NCBI GenBank assembly: GCA_021545665.1
Contig: JAJRTX010000157.1
Location: 1-30,103, forward strand
DNA length: 30,103 nt
Direction of reading: 5' to 3'
Source: Zetaproteobacteria bacterium
GTDB taxonomy: Bacteria; Pseudomonadota; Zetaproteobacteria; Mariprofundales; Mariprofundaceae
In this document: one piece after another, positions 1-7,308 of the stretch
Layout of the letters: every line of letters begins with the position of its first letter
Position numbering within the stretch: position 1 is the stretch's first letter
Program-made: the position numbers and the translations under genes
The notes under the pieces: model-generated
What the model was told of the DNA's origin: nothing
Databases searched by the model: none
The model's input: only the letters and a program-made list of their open reading frames with translations

Positions 1-393
1 CGCGCCTATTGTGGCCGCTTTAACTTCAAGGGTGGAGATCAGCAGAAGAAGGTCGATCTGCTCTCAGGCGGTGAACGCAATCGTGTGCATCTGGCCAAGA
101 TGCTAAAAGAAGGTGGCAATGTATTGCTGCTGGATGAGCCGACCAACGATCTTGATGTCGAAACCCTGCGAGCGCTGGAAGAGGCACTGCTTGATTTCGC
201 AGGTTGCGCCATTGTTATCTCGCATGACCGCTGGTTTCTCGATCGTATTGCCACCCATATGCTGGCCTTTGAAGGTGAGGGGCATGTCGAATGGTTTGAA
301 GGTAATTTTGAAGAATATGAAGCCGACAAGAAAAAGCGACTTGGTGAAGATGCCACCCAGCCGCACCGCATGAAATACAAGAAGCTCGCCTGA
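1..393 (+). CDS. ettA: Energy-dependent translational throttle protein EttA, C-terminal part (5' end outside window)
   Basis: ABC-F family ATPase that binds the ribosomal E site and couples translation elongation to the ATP/ADP ratio; cytosolic. The reading frame is open from base 1, so the true start lies upstream. Visible parts are the second ABC domain signature [14 protein letters not shown], the Walker [15 protein letters not shown], the switch-region [13 protein letters not shown], and the C-terminal tail ending [11 protein letters not shown]. That tail is characteristic of EttA rather than Uup or other ABC-F proteins. The stop is TGA at 391-393. A purine-rich stretch (ggaggagg, 398-405) follows the stop, but no reading frame begins behind it. 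A short perfect palindrome (440-454) lies downstream and is too weak to call a terminator. Family assignment is secure from the motifs; only about 130 residues are present. Confidence 0.95.
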   Translation, partial: RAYCGRFNFKGGDQQKKVDLLSGGERNRVHLAKMLKEGGNVLLLDEPTNDLDVETLRALEEALLDFAGCAIVISHDRWFLDRIATHMLAFEGEGHVEWFEGNFEEYEADKKKRLGEDATQPHRMKYKKLA

Positions 394-546
394 TAACGGA
401 GGAGGACTATCAGGTCTAATCAAGGACTAACACCTGTGTAAAGATCAGATCTTTGTTTATTGAAAATTAGACTTTTATAGGCGTTCCGCATGACTTAACG
501 TGTTCATTCAGGTCGCATCTGACTTTTTTATAGGGGGTATTACAAA

Positions 547-590
547 ATACTTGACTATTTTGCTTGGTTATTATAAACTCGCATGAGTTT
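547..590 (+). promoter_or_regulatory. Candidate sodB promoter with Rrf2/IscR-like half-site and a palindrome
   Basis: In the roughly 300-base gap before sodB there is a -35-like TTGACT at 551-556 and a -10-like TATAAA at 572-577, with a 15-bp spacer, which is short. The -35 lies inside 547-571, whose first half (ATACTTGACT) fits the half-site of type 1 IscR sites. The second half fits only partly. A palindrome, AAACTC-GCAT-GAGTTT (575-590), overlaps the expected start of transcription and could be an operator. All of this is pattern matching. A second AT-rich -10-like stretch (TATTATAAATAAT, about 635-647) lies nearer the gene without a good -35. Confidence 0.35.
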
Positions 591-691
591 CTGTTTGCCT
601 CGAACCAAAGCAGGAAAAGGTGACGGTGTACTACTATTATAAATAATGAAGCACTTTTACAGCCAACGACTTAAAAAACCGGAGTTATGTT

Positions 692-1270
692 ATGCCCTTT
701 GAATTACCTGAATTACCCTATGCCAGAGATGCACTTGCGCCTCATATTTCTGAAGAGACACTGGATTATCATTATGGCAAACATCACAATACTTATGTAA
801 CCAATCTGAATAATCTTATTGCCGGAACTGATTATAAAAATAATAGTCTGGAAGAAATTATCCAGACATCGACCGGAGGGTTATTCAATAATGCAGCTCA
901 GGTGTGGAACCACAGTTTTTACTGGAACTGTCTCTCCCCCGACGGGGGTGGCAAGCCTGCTGGTGGTGTGCTGGCTGATGCTATCAACGAAACATTTGGC
1001 TCATTTGAATCATTCCGGGAGAAGTTTTCTGTATCCGCAGTAACGAATTTCGGATCCGGCTGGACATGGTTGGTAAAAAATGAAGATGGGATGCTGCAGA
1101 TTGTTAACACCAGTAACGCAGCTAATCCGATGACCGATGGTTTGCAGCCTCTGTTAACCTGTGATGTTTGGGAACATGCTTATTATATTGATTACCGTAA
1201 TGCCCGCCCCATGTATCTGGAAGCTTTCTGGAAACTGGTGAACTGGAAATTTGTCTCAAATAATCTGTAA
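692..1270 (+). CDS. sodB: Superoxide dismutase, iron type
   Basis: Cytosolic enzyme dismutating superoxide to oxygen and hydrogen peroxide. The 192-residue protein has the standard single-domain Fe/Mn SOD length and no signal peptide. Metal ligands are visible as His27 (LDYHYGKHH), His74 (QVWNHSFYW), Asp158 and His162 ([11 protein letters not shown]). Gln70 in [11 protein letters not shown] is the second-sphere glutamine at the position typical of iron-dependent enzymes; Mn enzymes usually carry the equivalent glutamine elsewhere. The start is supported by CCGGAG at 679-684, seven bases before ATG. The gene stands alone: a roughly 300-base promoter region precedes it and a strong terminator follows. 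In a microaerophile living with ferrous iron this would be a key oxidative-stress enzyme. Metal choice is inferred from sequence only. Confidence 0.96.
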   Translation: MPFELPELPYARDALAPHISEETLDYHYGKHHNTYVTNLNNLIAGTDYKNNSLEEIIQTSTGGLFNNAAQVWNHSFYWNCLSPDGGGKPAGGVLADAINETFGSFESFREKFSVSAVTNFGSGWTWLVKNEDGMLQIVNTSNAANPMTDGLQPLLTCDVWEHAYYIDYRNARPMYLEAFWKLVNWKFVSNNL

Positions 1271-1287
1271 ATTGCTCCCGGAATGAA

Positions 1288-1313
1288 AAAAGCCGCCAGA
1301 GAAGGCGGCTTTT
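1288..1313 (+). terminator. Rho-independent terminator after sodB
   Basis: Perfect 10-bp stem, AAAAGCCGCC (1288-1297) with GGCGGCTTTT (1304-1313), and a 6-base loop AGAGAA, 17 bases after the sodB stop. The A and T runs on both sides mean it could also work for the minus-strand gene at 1332-1502, whose stop codon is 19 bases away. Confidence 0.9.
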
Positions 1314-1331
1314 AATCGAACAAATAACCCT

Positions 1332-1502
1332 TTACTCGGTTGAGCAAACCAGTTCTTCTTCGATCTTACCAGCTTCAACTTCAGTAATGATTTTCTGATA
1401 ATGCTCATTCACAGGACATCCGCAGCTATGCTGAGTGGTAGCATGCAGGCGAGCCTGTTCAATGTGCCATTGTGCAACTTTCAAGTGTTGATCTACATTC
1501 AT
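1332..1502 (-). CDS. Small uncharacterised protein (56 aa) with CGC motif
   Basis: A short minus-strand frame starting ATG (MNVDQHLKVAQWH) and ending in TAA. It is preceded by a good ribosome site, AGGTGA, five bases before the ATG. It contains a central HSCGCP motif and one further Cys near the C-terminus (LVCSTE), is rich in Glu/Gln/His, and has no membrane segment or signal peptide. It reads out toward the sodB terminator, which may serve both genes. A single conserved-looking Cys-Gly-Cys in a 56-residue cytosolic protein could bind a metal or be redox active; no family is recognised. Support comes from the ribosome site, clean boundaries and its exact fit in an otherwise empty 440-base gap. 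Confidence 0.6.
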   Translation of the reverse strand: MNVDQHLKVAQWHIEQARLHATTQHSCGCPVNEHYQKIITEVEAGKIEEELVCSTE

Positions 1503-1708
1503 TTATATCACCTATTTCCAGAACTTTTCTTTATTGAGCTTTGCTCACAGTGTTGAATACTAACATTGAGCAGTATGAAATACAAAAATCCAGCTTGCAC
1601 TTCTGTCTGATATGGCATACCAATGGCGAATAGTTCAGAGTACAGCTTGCAAAATCAAACATTTATGAAGCATGATTTAATCTTCAGTTATACAGGCAGG
1701 AGCAAAGA

Positions 1709-1990
1709 ATGACGGTGCAGCAGAAGCAAATCTGGAAACCGGGAAAGCGCGATTTGGTATTCTTAGCTCTGGTTTTTGCAGTAGTGCTGGTGCTGGTGCT
1801 GGGTTCAAGTGATCGAACAACTGTATCTGTGCCTGCCGATGAAACTCACCGAGCCAGTATATCAAGGGAAGCATGTATGTCCTGTCATGGTGTTAATGGT
1901 ATCAAACCTCAGTCTGTCGGGCATACCAAAGCCGACCAGTGTTTCCAGTGTCATACCCAGCCGGATGGATGGCAGGGAGTAAGGAAGTGA
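1709..1990 (+). CDS. Small membrane-anchored diheme c-type cytochrome
   Basis: A 93-residue protein with a basic N-terminus (KPGKRD), one hydrophobic segment at about residues 15-31, and a periplasmic tail with two CxxCH heme c motifs, CMSCH and CFQCH, 24 residues apart. The start is supported by GGCAGGAGC a few bases before ATG. The uncleaved-looking N-terminal helix suggests an anchored electron carrier on the periplasmic face. The heme spacing resembles multiheme mini-cytochromes rather than a class I fold, which would need more residues per heme. Its stop overlaps the nadK start by four bases (GTGA), so the two are probably translationally coupled. Partner proteins are not identifiable from this window. 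Confidence 0.85.
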   Translation: MTVQQKQIWKPGKRDLVFLALVFAVVLVLVLGSSDRTTVSVPADETHRASISREACMSCHGVNGIKPQSVGHTKADQCFQCHTQPDGWQGVRK

Positions 1991-2850
1991 ACCGGATAGG
2001 CATTAGCGTCAAGCCTAATGATACACGTGCTATTGCCCTGTTGTCTGAATTGCAGGAGTGGTTGGGCAGGAAACATTGCACGGTGTTTGTCGATGAATTG
2101 CTCGGTACTGAAATTGAAGCTGAACGGCTTCCGATATCTCAAATGTATACTAGGGTTGAGTTGATGATTGTGCTCGGTGGCGATGGCACATTGCTGCATG
2201 TGGCGCGCCAGTTTATTGGTTCCGACACCCCCATACTTGGCATTAATCTCGGTCGCCTGGGTTTTCTGACCGATACACCAGTTGGTAGTATGTTTGACGT
2301 GGTTGAAGAAATATTATCAGGCAATCTGAAAACGAAGCGGCATTTCAGTCTCAATGCGGAAACATGGCGTGGTGGTGAGCGGTTGAATATAGGTCATGCC
2401 ATGAACGATGTTGTGATGCAGCGGCGGGAACATCCGCGCATGATCGGATTTGAAATGTTTGTCTGTGATCAGCTGGTGTTTCGCATGCGTGGTGACGGAC
2501 TGGTGCTGGCTACGCCTGCCGGTTCTACCGCTTATGCTTTATCTGCAGGTGGCCCGATTGTGCATCCGGAGGTTGATGCCATCAGCGTTGCGCCTGTTTG
2601 TCCGCACACCTTGTCGGGCAGGCCTATTATTGTGCCGGCCAATGAAGAGATTGAGCTGCATCTGATTGAATCGCCGTTGCCTGCCGCCCTGAACCTTGAT
2701 GGTCAGGAGCATATGGCGCTGGAAGTGGGTGATCGAGTGATTGTCCGCAAGGGCGGTTGCATTTCCCTGGTCTATTTGCCCGAGTGGCATTACTTTAATG
2801 TACTCAGAAGTAAGTTGAATTGGGCTGGTCAGGCTGAATACGGTGATTAA
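1987..2850 (+). CDS. nadK: NAD kinase (ATP/polyphosphate-dependent)
   Basis: Phosphorylates NAD+ to NADP+ in the cytosol. The GTG at 1987 is chosen as start because AGGGAG (1974-1979) is well placed, it gives the usual N-terminus (NRIGISVKPND), and it overlaps the cytochrome stop as GTGA. An upstream ATG in the same frame (1939) would overlap the cytochrome gene by 52 bases. The 287-residue product has the GGDGTLL catalytic motif (Asp66), NLGRLGFLTD, and the GDGLVLATPAGSTAY / AGGPIVHP core that closes the NAD site. Length matches bacterial NadK. It is followed by recN after nine bases, an arrangement common in proteobacteria. Confidence 0.96.
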   Translation: MNRIGISVKPNDTRAIALLSELQEWLGRKHCTVFVDELLGTEIEAERLPISQMYTRVELMIVLGGDGTLLHVARQFIGSDTPILGINLGRLGFLTDTPVGSMFDVVEEILSGNLKTKRHFSLNAETWRGGERLNIGHAMNDVVMQRREHPRMIGFEMFVCDQLVFRMRGDGLVLATPAGSTAYALSAGGPIVHPEVDAISVAPVCPHTLSGRPIIVPANEEIELHLIESPLPAALNLDGQEHMALEVGDRVIVRKGGCISLVYLPEWHYFNVLRSKLNWAGQAEYGD

Positions 2851-2859
2851 TCCGCTCTG

Positions 2860-4527
2860 ATGCTCACCACTTTAATCGTTCGACAATTTGCCCTGATGCA
2901 GGATGTTCAACTGGAACTGAATGCAGGCATGACTGTGTTTACAGGCGAAACAGGGGCGGGAAAATCCATACTGGTTGATGCTCTGGGGGCGGTATTCGGT
3001 GCGCGAGCATCAGCTGACTGGGTGCGTCACGGTGCCGAACGGGCCGAAATTACCGCTACCTGGTCTGGAGAAGATGCTCGTTTAAATCAGCTGCTGCAAG
3101 AACAGGATATTGAGTCTGAAGAAGAGCTTATTCTGCGCCGCATTATCAGCAAAGATGGTCGTTCCCGTGCCTATATTAATGGTGTTCCGGTAGCTTTAAA
3201 GGTATTACAGCAGTTGGGTAGTATCTGCCTTGATCTACATGGTCAACATGAGCATCAGGCATTGCTGCGACATGATTTTCAAAGAAACTTGCTGGATGTG
3301 GGTGTACAGCAGCAGACACTTGAGCATATACGCATGATTTTCGTTGACTGGCAGCTGATACAGCAGCGTTTACAGGCAATGCGTAATCAACGGAATAAAA
3401 CAGAATTACAGGCTGAGTGGATGCGTTCAGAACTAAGCCGTTTGCAACAATTATCGATTGAAGAGGGTTTAACAGAAACGCTACAGTCTGAGGTTGAAGC
3501 CGGGCGTCATTATGCGCAAATTCAGCAAGCTGCTGCGGAAGCTATGACCTTACTTGATGAAGATGAAAACAGTGCGCGCGGATTGATTGCCCGTGCAGCC
3601 CGTGCTGTATCTGCGGCAGAAGACTTTCATGCAGGTTTGGCTGGTAGTAGAGAGCTTATTGAACAGACTGATGCTCTACTTGCTGAAGCTATACCTGAAT
3701 TGCGGGCCGTACTCGATCATTCATTTGATGAGACAAATCTTTATGCTGCTGAGGATCGTTTGATGCAGTTACATGAAGCGATGCGGCGTCATCATACAGA
3801 TGAGCGGGGACTTTTGGCCTTGATAGAGGAGTGGGAAAACTGCCTGTCAGGACTGGATACGGCTGGCTGGGATGAAGCGAGCCTGGTATCTGCAGAGGTT
3901 GTGGCCAGCCAGAGCTATCAGAAAGCTGCTACCCAGTTGAGCAAAGAGCGCCTTTCTGCAGCTCAGTCGTTGATTAATGGACTGCGGCCTTTTCTAAATC
4001 GTCTTGGACTGACCGGCATGCAGGTTCGATTTGATATTCAAAAGCAAAATAATGAATCTGTCTGGAGCGTGAATGGTTGGGATGATGTTTGTATGAAGAT
4101 ATCATCCAACCCTGGTGAGCCTTGGCGGGAATTGTCTGTTGTGGCATCCGGAGGCGAACTGTCCAGATTGATACTGGCTTTGAAAGGTTGTGGTGCACTG
4201 TGTGAAACACCACATATTGCCGTGTTTGATGAAGTGGATTCTGGTATTGGCGGTGAAACCGCCTGGTGTGTCGGCGAATTGCTTGCTGCCATGGGCTCGC
4301 AACGACAGGTGCTGGTTATTTCACATTTGCCTCAGGTGGCTTCCTGTGCAGATGCACAGGTTGCGATTAGAAAGAGTGAGAAGGATGGACGTACAGTCAC
4401 CCGTCTGGAACCAGTGGTGGCTGATCGGCGGCAGCAGGAAATAGCCCGTATGCTCGGTGGTGGTGATGCAGATGGACTCCGGCATGCTAACAGAATGCTG
4501 GAGCGTGGCCGCACCGTGGCCGTCTGA
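2860..4527 (+). CDS. recN: DNA repair protein RecN
   Basis: SMC-like ATPase that acts early in double-strand-break repair and helps sister chromatid cohesion; associated with the nucleoid. The 555 residues include the N-terminal Walker A GETGAGKS (29-36), long Glu/Gln-rich coiled-coil stretches (about 150-370), the ABC signature VASGGELSRL, the Walker B HIAVFDEVDSGIGGETA, and the switch ISHLPQVAS. This order and length are typical of RecN. The stop TGA shares one base with the ATG of the next gene (TGATG), so the acetyltransferase is probably coupled to it. SOS control is common for recN, but no LexA site was recognised here, and recN appears to be internal to an operon. Confidence 0.96.
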   Translation: MLTTLIVRQFALMQDVQLELNAGMTVFTGETGAGKSILVDALGAVFGARASADWVRHGAERAEITATWSGEDARLNQLLQEQDIESEEELILRRIISKDGRSRAYINGVPVALKVLQQLGSICLDLHGQHEHQALLRHDFQRNLLDVGVQQQTLEHIRMIFVDWQLIQQRLQAMRNQRNKTELQAEWMRSELSRLQQLSIEEGLTETLQSEVEAGRHYAQIQQAAAEAMTLLDEDENSARGLIARAARAVSAAEDFHAGLAGSRELIEQTDALLAEAIPELRAVLDHSFDETNLYAAEDRLMQLHEAMRRHHTDERGLLALIEEWENCLSGLDTAGWDEASLVSAEVVASQSYQKAATQLSKERLSAAQSLINGLRPFLNRLGLTGMQVRFDIQKQNNESVWSVNGWDDVCMKISSNPGEPWRELSVVASGGELSRLILALKGCGALCETPHIAVFDEVDSGIGGETAWCVGELLAAMGSQRQVLVISHLPQVASCADAQVAIRKSEKDGRTVTRLEPVVADRRQQEIARMLGGGDADGLRHANRMLERGRTVAV

Positions 4528-5042
4528 TGAAACCACATCATATTTGTATCCGCAGTGCTGCCGCTGTTGATGTGAAAGTTATTTATAGCCTGCTGGCACC
4601 TTTTGCAGCCGAAAGTATTATCCTTAAACGTGATGAAGATGATATTTTTCAACATTTACAGGAATTTCTTATTGCCGAATATGATGGGGTAACTGTCGGC
4701 GCTGCGGCCATGCATGTCTATGCTGAAGATCTGGCTGAGATTCGTTCATTAGTGGTTAACCCTGCTTATCAGCAGCATGGAGTAGGGCGCTTGCTGGTTG
4801 AAGGCTGTGAACAATGGCTAGCCGGGCTTGGCGTGGGGCAAGTGTTCGCCCTAACCTATGTTGATGGTTTTTTTGTGCGGATGGGCTATGAGATTGTTTC
4901 AAAAGAAAGTCTGCCACATAAAATCTGGACGGTATGTGTACACTGTTCAAGGTTTGCTGATTGTGATGAGGTGGCAGTACAGAAGAAACTTTCTACTGCC
5001 GTGATGCAGCCGAATCCAATTATTGAGGTTAGAGAAGGGTAA
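4527..5042 (+). CDS. GNAT N-acetyltransferase, short N-acetylglutamate synthase type
   Basis: 171-residue GNAT-fold protein. The acetyl-CoA loop is read in IRSLVVNPAYQQHGVGRLLV, followed by FVRMGYEIVSKESLPHKIW. The C-terminal CVHCSRFADCDEVA resembles the tail of short stand-alone ArgA-like N-acetyltransferases that make N-acetylglutamate, the first step of arginine synthesis. Classical ArgA also carries an amino-acid-kinase domain, absent here. It overlaps recN by one base and has no obvious terminator directly behind it. The three Cys in the tail could bind a metal. The GNAT call is firm; the substrate is inferred from the tail motif only. Confidence 0.75.
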   Translation: MKPHHICIRSAAAVDVKVIYSLLAPFAAESIILKRDEDDIFQHLQEFLIAEYDGVTVGAAAMHVYAEDLAEIRSLVVNPAYQQHGVGRLLVEGCEQWLAGLGVGQVFALTYVDGFFVRMGYEIVSKESLPHKIWTVCVHCSRFADCDEVAVQKKLSTAVMQPNPIIEVREG

Positions 5043-5175
5043 TCTATTCAACGATTCTTATTTCTTTGCCAAGTTCTACGCTGGAGAATAATATCTGCCA
5101 CACGCTCATCCTGACAGGTCTATGGGCGGGTTTTAGTTAGCCATGGCCCATTATTAGGGGCGAGAGGTGGATAAT

Positions 5176-5526
5176 ATGTCAATTGTAAGCAAGTTGATCG
5201 GACCACAATCAAAATATGATAAGAGCATTCCTTATACATATGAGGCAAGAGTTCCGGTCATTGAGGGTGAAGAAGCATTTAATTCCTATATAGCGGATAC
5301 CATTTGCGGTTTAATCAGCTGTTTAGATAAGCATGAAATTGCTCATGACGAAGTGATAATTTACGAAATATTTGAGAAAGAAGAAAAAATTATTGATCAT
5401 CAGTTATATGTTTCAAAAGAAGGCCGATGGTTGACCAAACAGGAATTATGCCAGTCCTTTAAAGAACATTATAAGGGACATATTTACGAAGGCGGGTGTT
5501 CATTTGAGGACAGGGATTGCGTTTGA
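5176..5526 (+). CDS. Uncharacterised soluble protein, 116 aa
   Basis: The ATG at 5176 is preferred because GAGGTGG (5164-5170) lies five bases before it; an in-frame GTG at 5167 would overlap that site. The protein is acidic and has no membrane segment or signal peptide. Visible pieces are an N-terminal KLIGPQSKYDKSIPYTYEAR, a mixed alpha/beta-looking middle rich in Ile/Glu (HDEVIIYEIFEKEEK), and a Cys-containing C-terminus (EGGCSFEDRDCV). I do not recognise the family. It is separated from the GNAT gene by about 130 bases and followed after 15 bases by an unknown membrane protein, so the two may be co-transcribed. Confidence 0.7.
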   Translation: MSIVSKLIGPQSKYDKSIPYTYEARVPVIEGEEAFNSYIADTICGLISCLDKHEIAHDEVIIYEIFEKEEKIIDHQLYVSKEGRWLTKQELCQSFKEHYKGHIYEGGCSFEDRDCV

Positions 5527-5541
5527 TATTGTCGTAAGCAA

Positions 5542-5916
5542 ATGAATACGAATAATCAGCAACTGGATAATCAGGATATAGTTGATATGCATGAATCAAA
5601 GGCATCAAAATGGCCTTATCTGATTATTGCTGCACCTTTACTGGCCAGTATTGTTTTTGCTTTGTTTGCCTATATCACGACAGACAGCCATCGGCCCTGT
5701 TACTGCCTTCAGGCCACCAGGGCTTCTGATTATATTTTACTGCCGGATGATGTCAGCGGAATCAAACACCATTTTAAAAGTATGCTGGATAAGTGTAAGG
5801 GTCTGGATCAGGAGCTTGATCAGGGCGATGGACGTACAGCCGGGGTTGTCCGCTGGATCAACTGCACTGGCACTGCATGTGGAAAAGACTGGCCGGAGCT
5901 ATTTACAATCCGCTAA
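5542..5916 (+). CDS. Uncharacterised single-pass membrane protein, 124 aa
   Basis: The N-terminal 24 residues are polar, then a hydrophobic segment (about 25-45, WPYLIIAAPLLASIVFALFA), then an approximately 80-residue tail with paired cysteines (CYC near residue 53, and one Cys each in DKCKG, NCTG and ACGKDW) that would lie in the periplasm. The number of Cys suggests disulfides or a redox role, but no CxxCH or thioredoxin motif is present. The start codon follows the upstream gene by 15 bases, with only a weak ribosome site (gtaag). No family is recognised. A MITE-like element begins 20 bases after the stop. Confidence 0.6.
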   Translation: MNTNNQQLDNQDIVDMHESKASKWPYLIIAAPLLASIVFALFAYITTDSHRPCYCLQATRASDYILLPDDVSGIKHHFKSMLDKCKGLDQELDQGDGRTAGVVRWINCTGTACGKDWPELFTIR

Positions 5917-5935
5917 ACCACCCTCTATAACTACA

Positions 5936-6099
5936 ACCTAGATCCTGCAAGTGTTTACACATACATGGCGCAAGCTTTTGATTTACCTGGACTGTTGAAA
6001 GAACACTCACCACCAATAAGGTGACTACGTGTTTTTTCAATACGCTATGCAAACCAATATCTTACACCTTGCACGCACAAACACTTGCAGGATCTAGGT
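5936..6099. repeat. MITE-like element, copy 1 (164 bp, 21-bp perfect terminal inverted repeats)
   Basis: The outer ends are perfect inverted repeats: the left arm at 5936-5956 begins ACCTAGATCC and is the exact complement of the right arm at 6079-6099. The interior carries GCGCAAGCTTTTGATTT, a hairpin TCACC...AGGTGA (about 6007-6024), a T run, and ATATCTTACAC. The same landmarks occur in the same order and at nearly the same offsets in 26951-27115. No coding capacity is seen and no clear target-site duplication is visible. It fills most of the 280-base gap between the membrane protein and ccoP. Confidence 0.8.
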
Positions 6100-6141
6100 G
6101 CAACTCCTTGAAGCGATTTCCTCATTCGGAAATTCGAAGGC

Positions 6142-6171
6142 AAAAAAACGGGGCCCCAAAGGCGCCCCGTT
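6142..6171 (-). terminator. Rho-independent terminator of the cco operon
   Basis: Read on the minus strand, 25 bases after the ccoP stop: AACGGGGC ... GCCCCGTT closing an 8-bp G/C-rich stem with a short loop, followed by a run of seven T (6142-6148 as A on plus). Strong and correctly placed. Confidence 0.9.
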
Positions 6172-6196
6172 TGATAAGACAGATGCCTGTCTGTAA

Positions 6197-6865
6197 TTAC
6201 TCAGGAACCGGGTTAGCTGTCATGCCACCACCCAGCTGATGAACTTTCACGGCAAGAATCTTGATAGCTGTTGCATCAAGTTTAGCACCGAATGCCGGCA
6301 TTTTTCCTTTACGGCCATTACCAATCGTCTCTGTCAAGGAGGCTGTATCACCACCGAAACGGAAGATCGCATCGGTCAGGTTTACAGCGCCGCCTGAAGG
6401 ATCACCATTGAGCATGGAGCCTTTCGCGTTACCGCCATGGCAGGCAGCACATGTTTCCTGGAAAATAGCATTGACGGCGCCAAACTTGCCTGCACCGGCA
6501 GTCAGTTCACCCTCGCCATTCAACTTGGCCTCACCGGCAGAAAGTGCGGCGACGAAACCTGCAAGACCTGTAACGTCTGCATCGGTCAGTTCATCATTAC
6601 CGCCCCTGGCCGGCATCTCAGCTTCACGACCTTCTGTAATGGTTTCAACCAGTACTTCCGGCCAGCCCCCATACAGCCAGTCATCATCTGTCAGGTTAGG
6701 GAATGAATGTCCAGGATGAGCAGCATTAAGATTACCCTGGCCGCCTGATCCATGACAGGCTGCACAGTTGTCACCAAAGATCACACGCGCACGGCCCAGT
6801 GCAAAGTGTTTCAAGTCATCATCAGCCAGAATTTCCGCAACACTCATCGAAGCCAGTTTAGCCAT
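6197..6865 (-). CDS. ccoP: Cytochrome c oxidase cbb3 subunit III, diheme domain (downstream part of split ccoP)
   Basis: 222 residues with two class I cytochrome c domains: CAACH at 34-38 and CAACH at 139-143, with the usual downstream Met regions (AEMPARGG and GKMPAFG). In normal CcoP this portion follows a membrane anchor on the same chain and passes electrons to CcoO/CcoN in the periplasm. Here the anchor is a separate frame upstream. The two frames are in the same phase and are separated only by TAA (6890-6892) and eight sense codons (IESLRRDD). The N-terminus MAKLASMSVAEIL matches the inter-domain linker of CcoP and has no signal peptide, so if translated alone the domain could not be exported for heme attachment. 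The ATG has only a weak GGGA-like site. Either the TAA is read through, it is a mutation or sequence error, or the gene is truly broken. The oxidase terminator follows. Confidence 0.85.
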   Translation of the reverse strand: MAKLASMSVAEILADDDLKHFALGRARVIFGDNCAACHGSGGQGNLNAAHPGHSFPNLTDDDWLYGGWPEVLVETITEGREAEMPARGGNDELTDADVTGLAGFVAALSAGEAKLNGEGELTAGAGKFGAVNAIFQETCAACHGGNAKGSMLNGDPSGGAVNLTDAIFRFGGDTASLTETIGNGRKGKMPAFGAKLDATAIKILAVKVHQLGGGMTANPVPE

Positions 6866-6889
6866 ATCATCCCGACGAAGTGATTCGAT

Positions 6890-7306
6890 TTATGCAATTT
6901 CCTGCCGTGTTTCATTGACATAGGTCCAGCCACTCTGGAATTTTTCGTCACCGGCCTTGATTGTCAGTTCGTTATAACCTCTGGCTTTCAGAGCATCAAT
7001 CTCGGCCTGTGTCCATTGTTCACCACCGTAGTATTTAACACCCTCAAATTCATTTTCAAAAAATAGGTGCATGATACCTTTTGTGTGGCCGTTTACTAAG
7101 ACCTGCTGACCGGTAATACCATTCACGGCAGCTTGAACTGCGTTATTGAGTGGCGTGGCCGGGTAAATAATATAATACAGCACTACGAAGACCAGGCCAC
7201 TGTAAAAGCCCCAGTTCCACCATGCAGGGCAAGGGTTTTTCAGCTCACGGATGCCATCCCACTCGTGGCCCGTGCTGTTGTCATTGGGATCATGATGATC
7301 GCTCAT
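6890..7306 (-). CDS. ccoP: Cytochrome c oxidase cbb3 subunit III, membrane anchor domain (upstream part of split ccoP)
   Basis: 138 residues beginning with a hydrophilic leader, then the CcoP signature HEWDGIRELKNPCPAWW and one membrane helix (about 34-52, FYSGLVFVVLYYIIYPA). A periplasmic linker with an extra 40-50 residues follows. The chain stops at TAA (6892-6890) after ETRQEIA, just where other CcoP proteins continue into the first heme domain. A strong ribosome site (GGAGGAGG-type, inside the end of ccoQ) precedes the ATG. Joined across the stop, the protein would be about 369 residues, longer than usual because of the linker. Alone, this part carries no heme motif and could only act as an anchor. 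Confidence 0.88.
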   Translation of the reverse strand: MSDHHDPNDNSTGHEWDGIRELKNPCPAWWNWGFYSGLVFVVLYYIIYPATPLNNAVQAAVNGITGQQVLVNGHTKGIMHLFFENEFEGVKYYGGEQWTQAEIDALKARGYNELTIKAGDEKFQSGWTYVNETRQEIA

Positions 7307-7308
7307 GA

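Noticed and set aside
398..405. Strong ribosome-site-like ggaggagg after ettA
   Set aside because: No start codon with an open frame follows; probably chance.
103..423. Long open frames on the minus strand over ettA
   Set aside because: Shadow of the ettA coding frame; low-complexity Pro/Ser content, no ribosome site.
6261..6719. Long plus-strand frame opposite the ccoP heme domains
   Set aside because: Shadow of a clear cytochrome gene; product rich in Pro/Ser with no family features.
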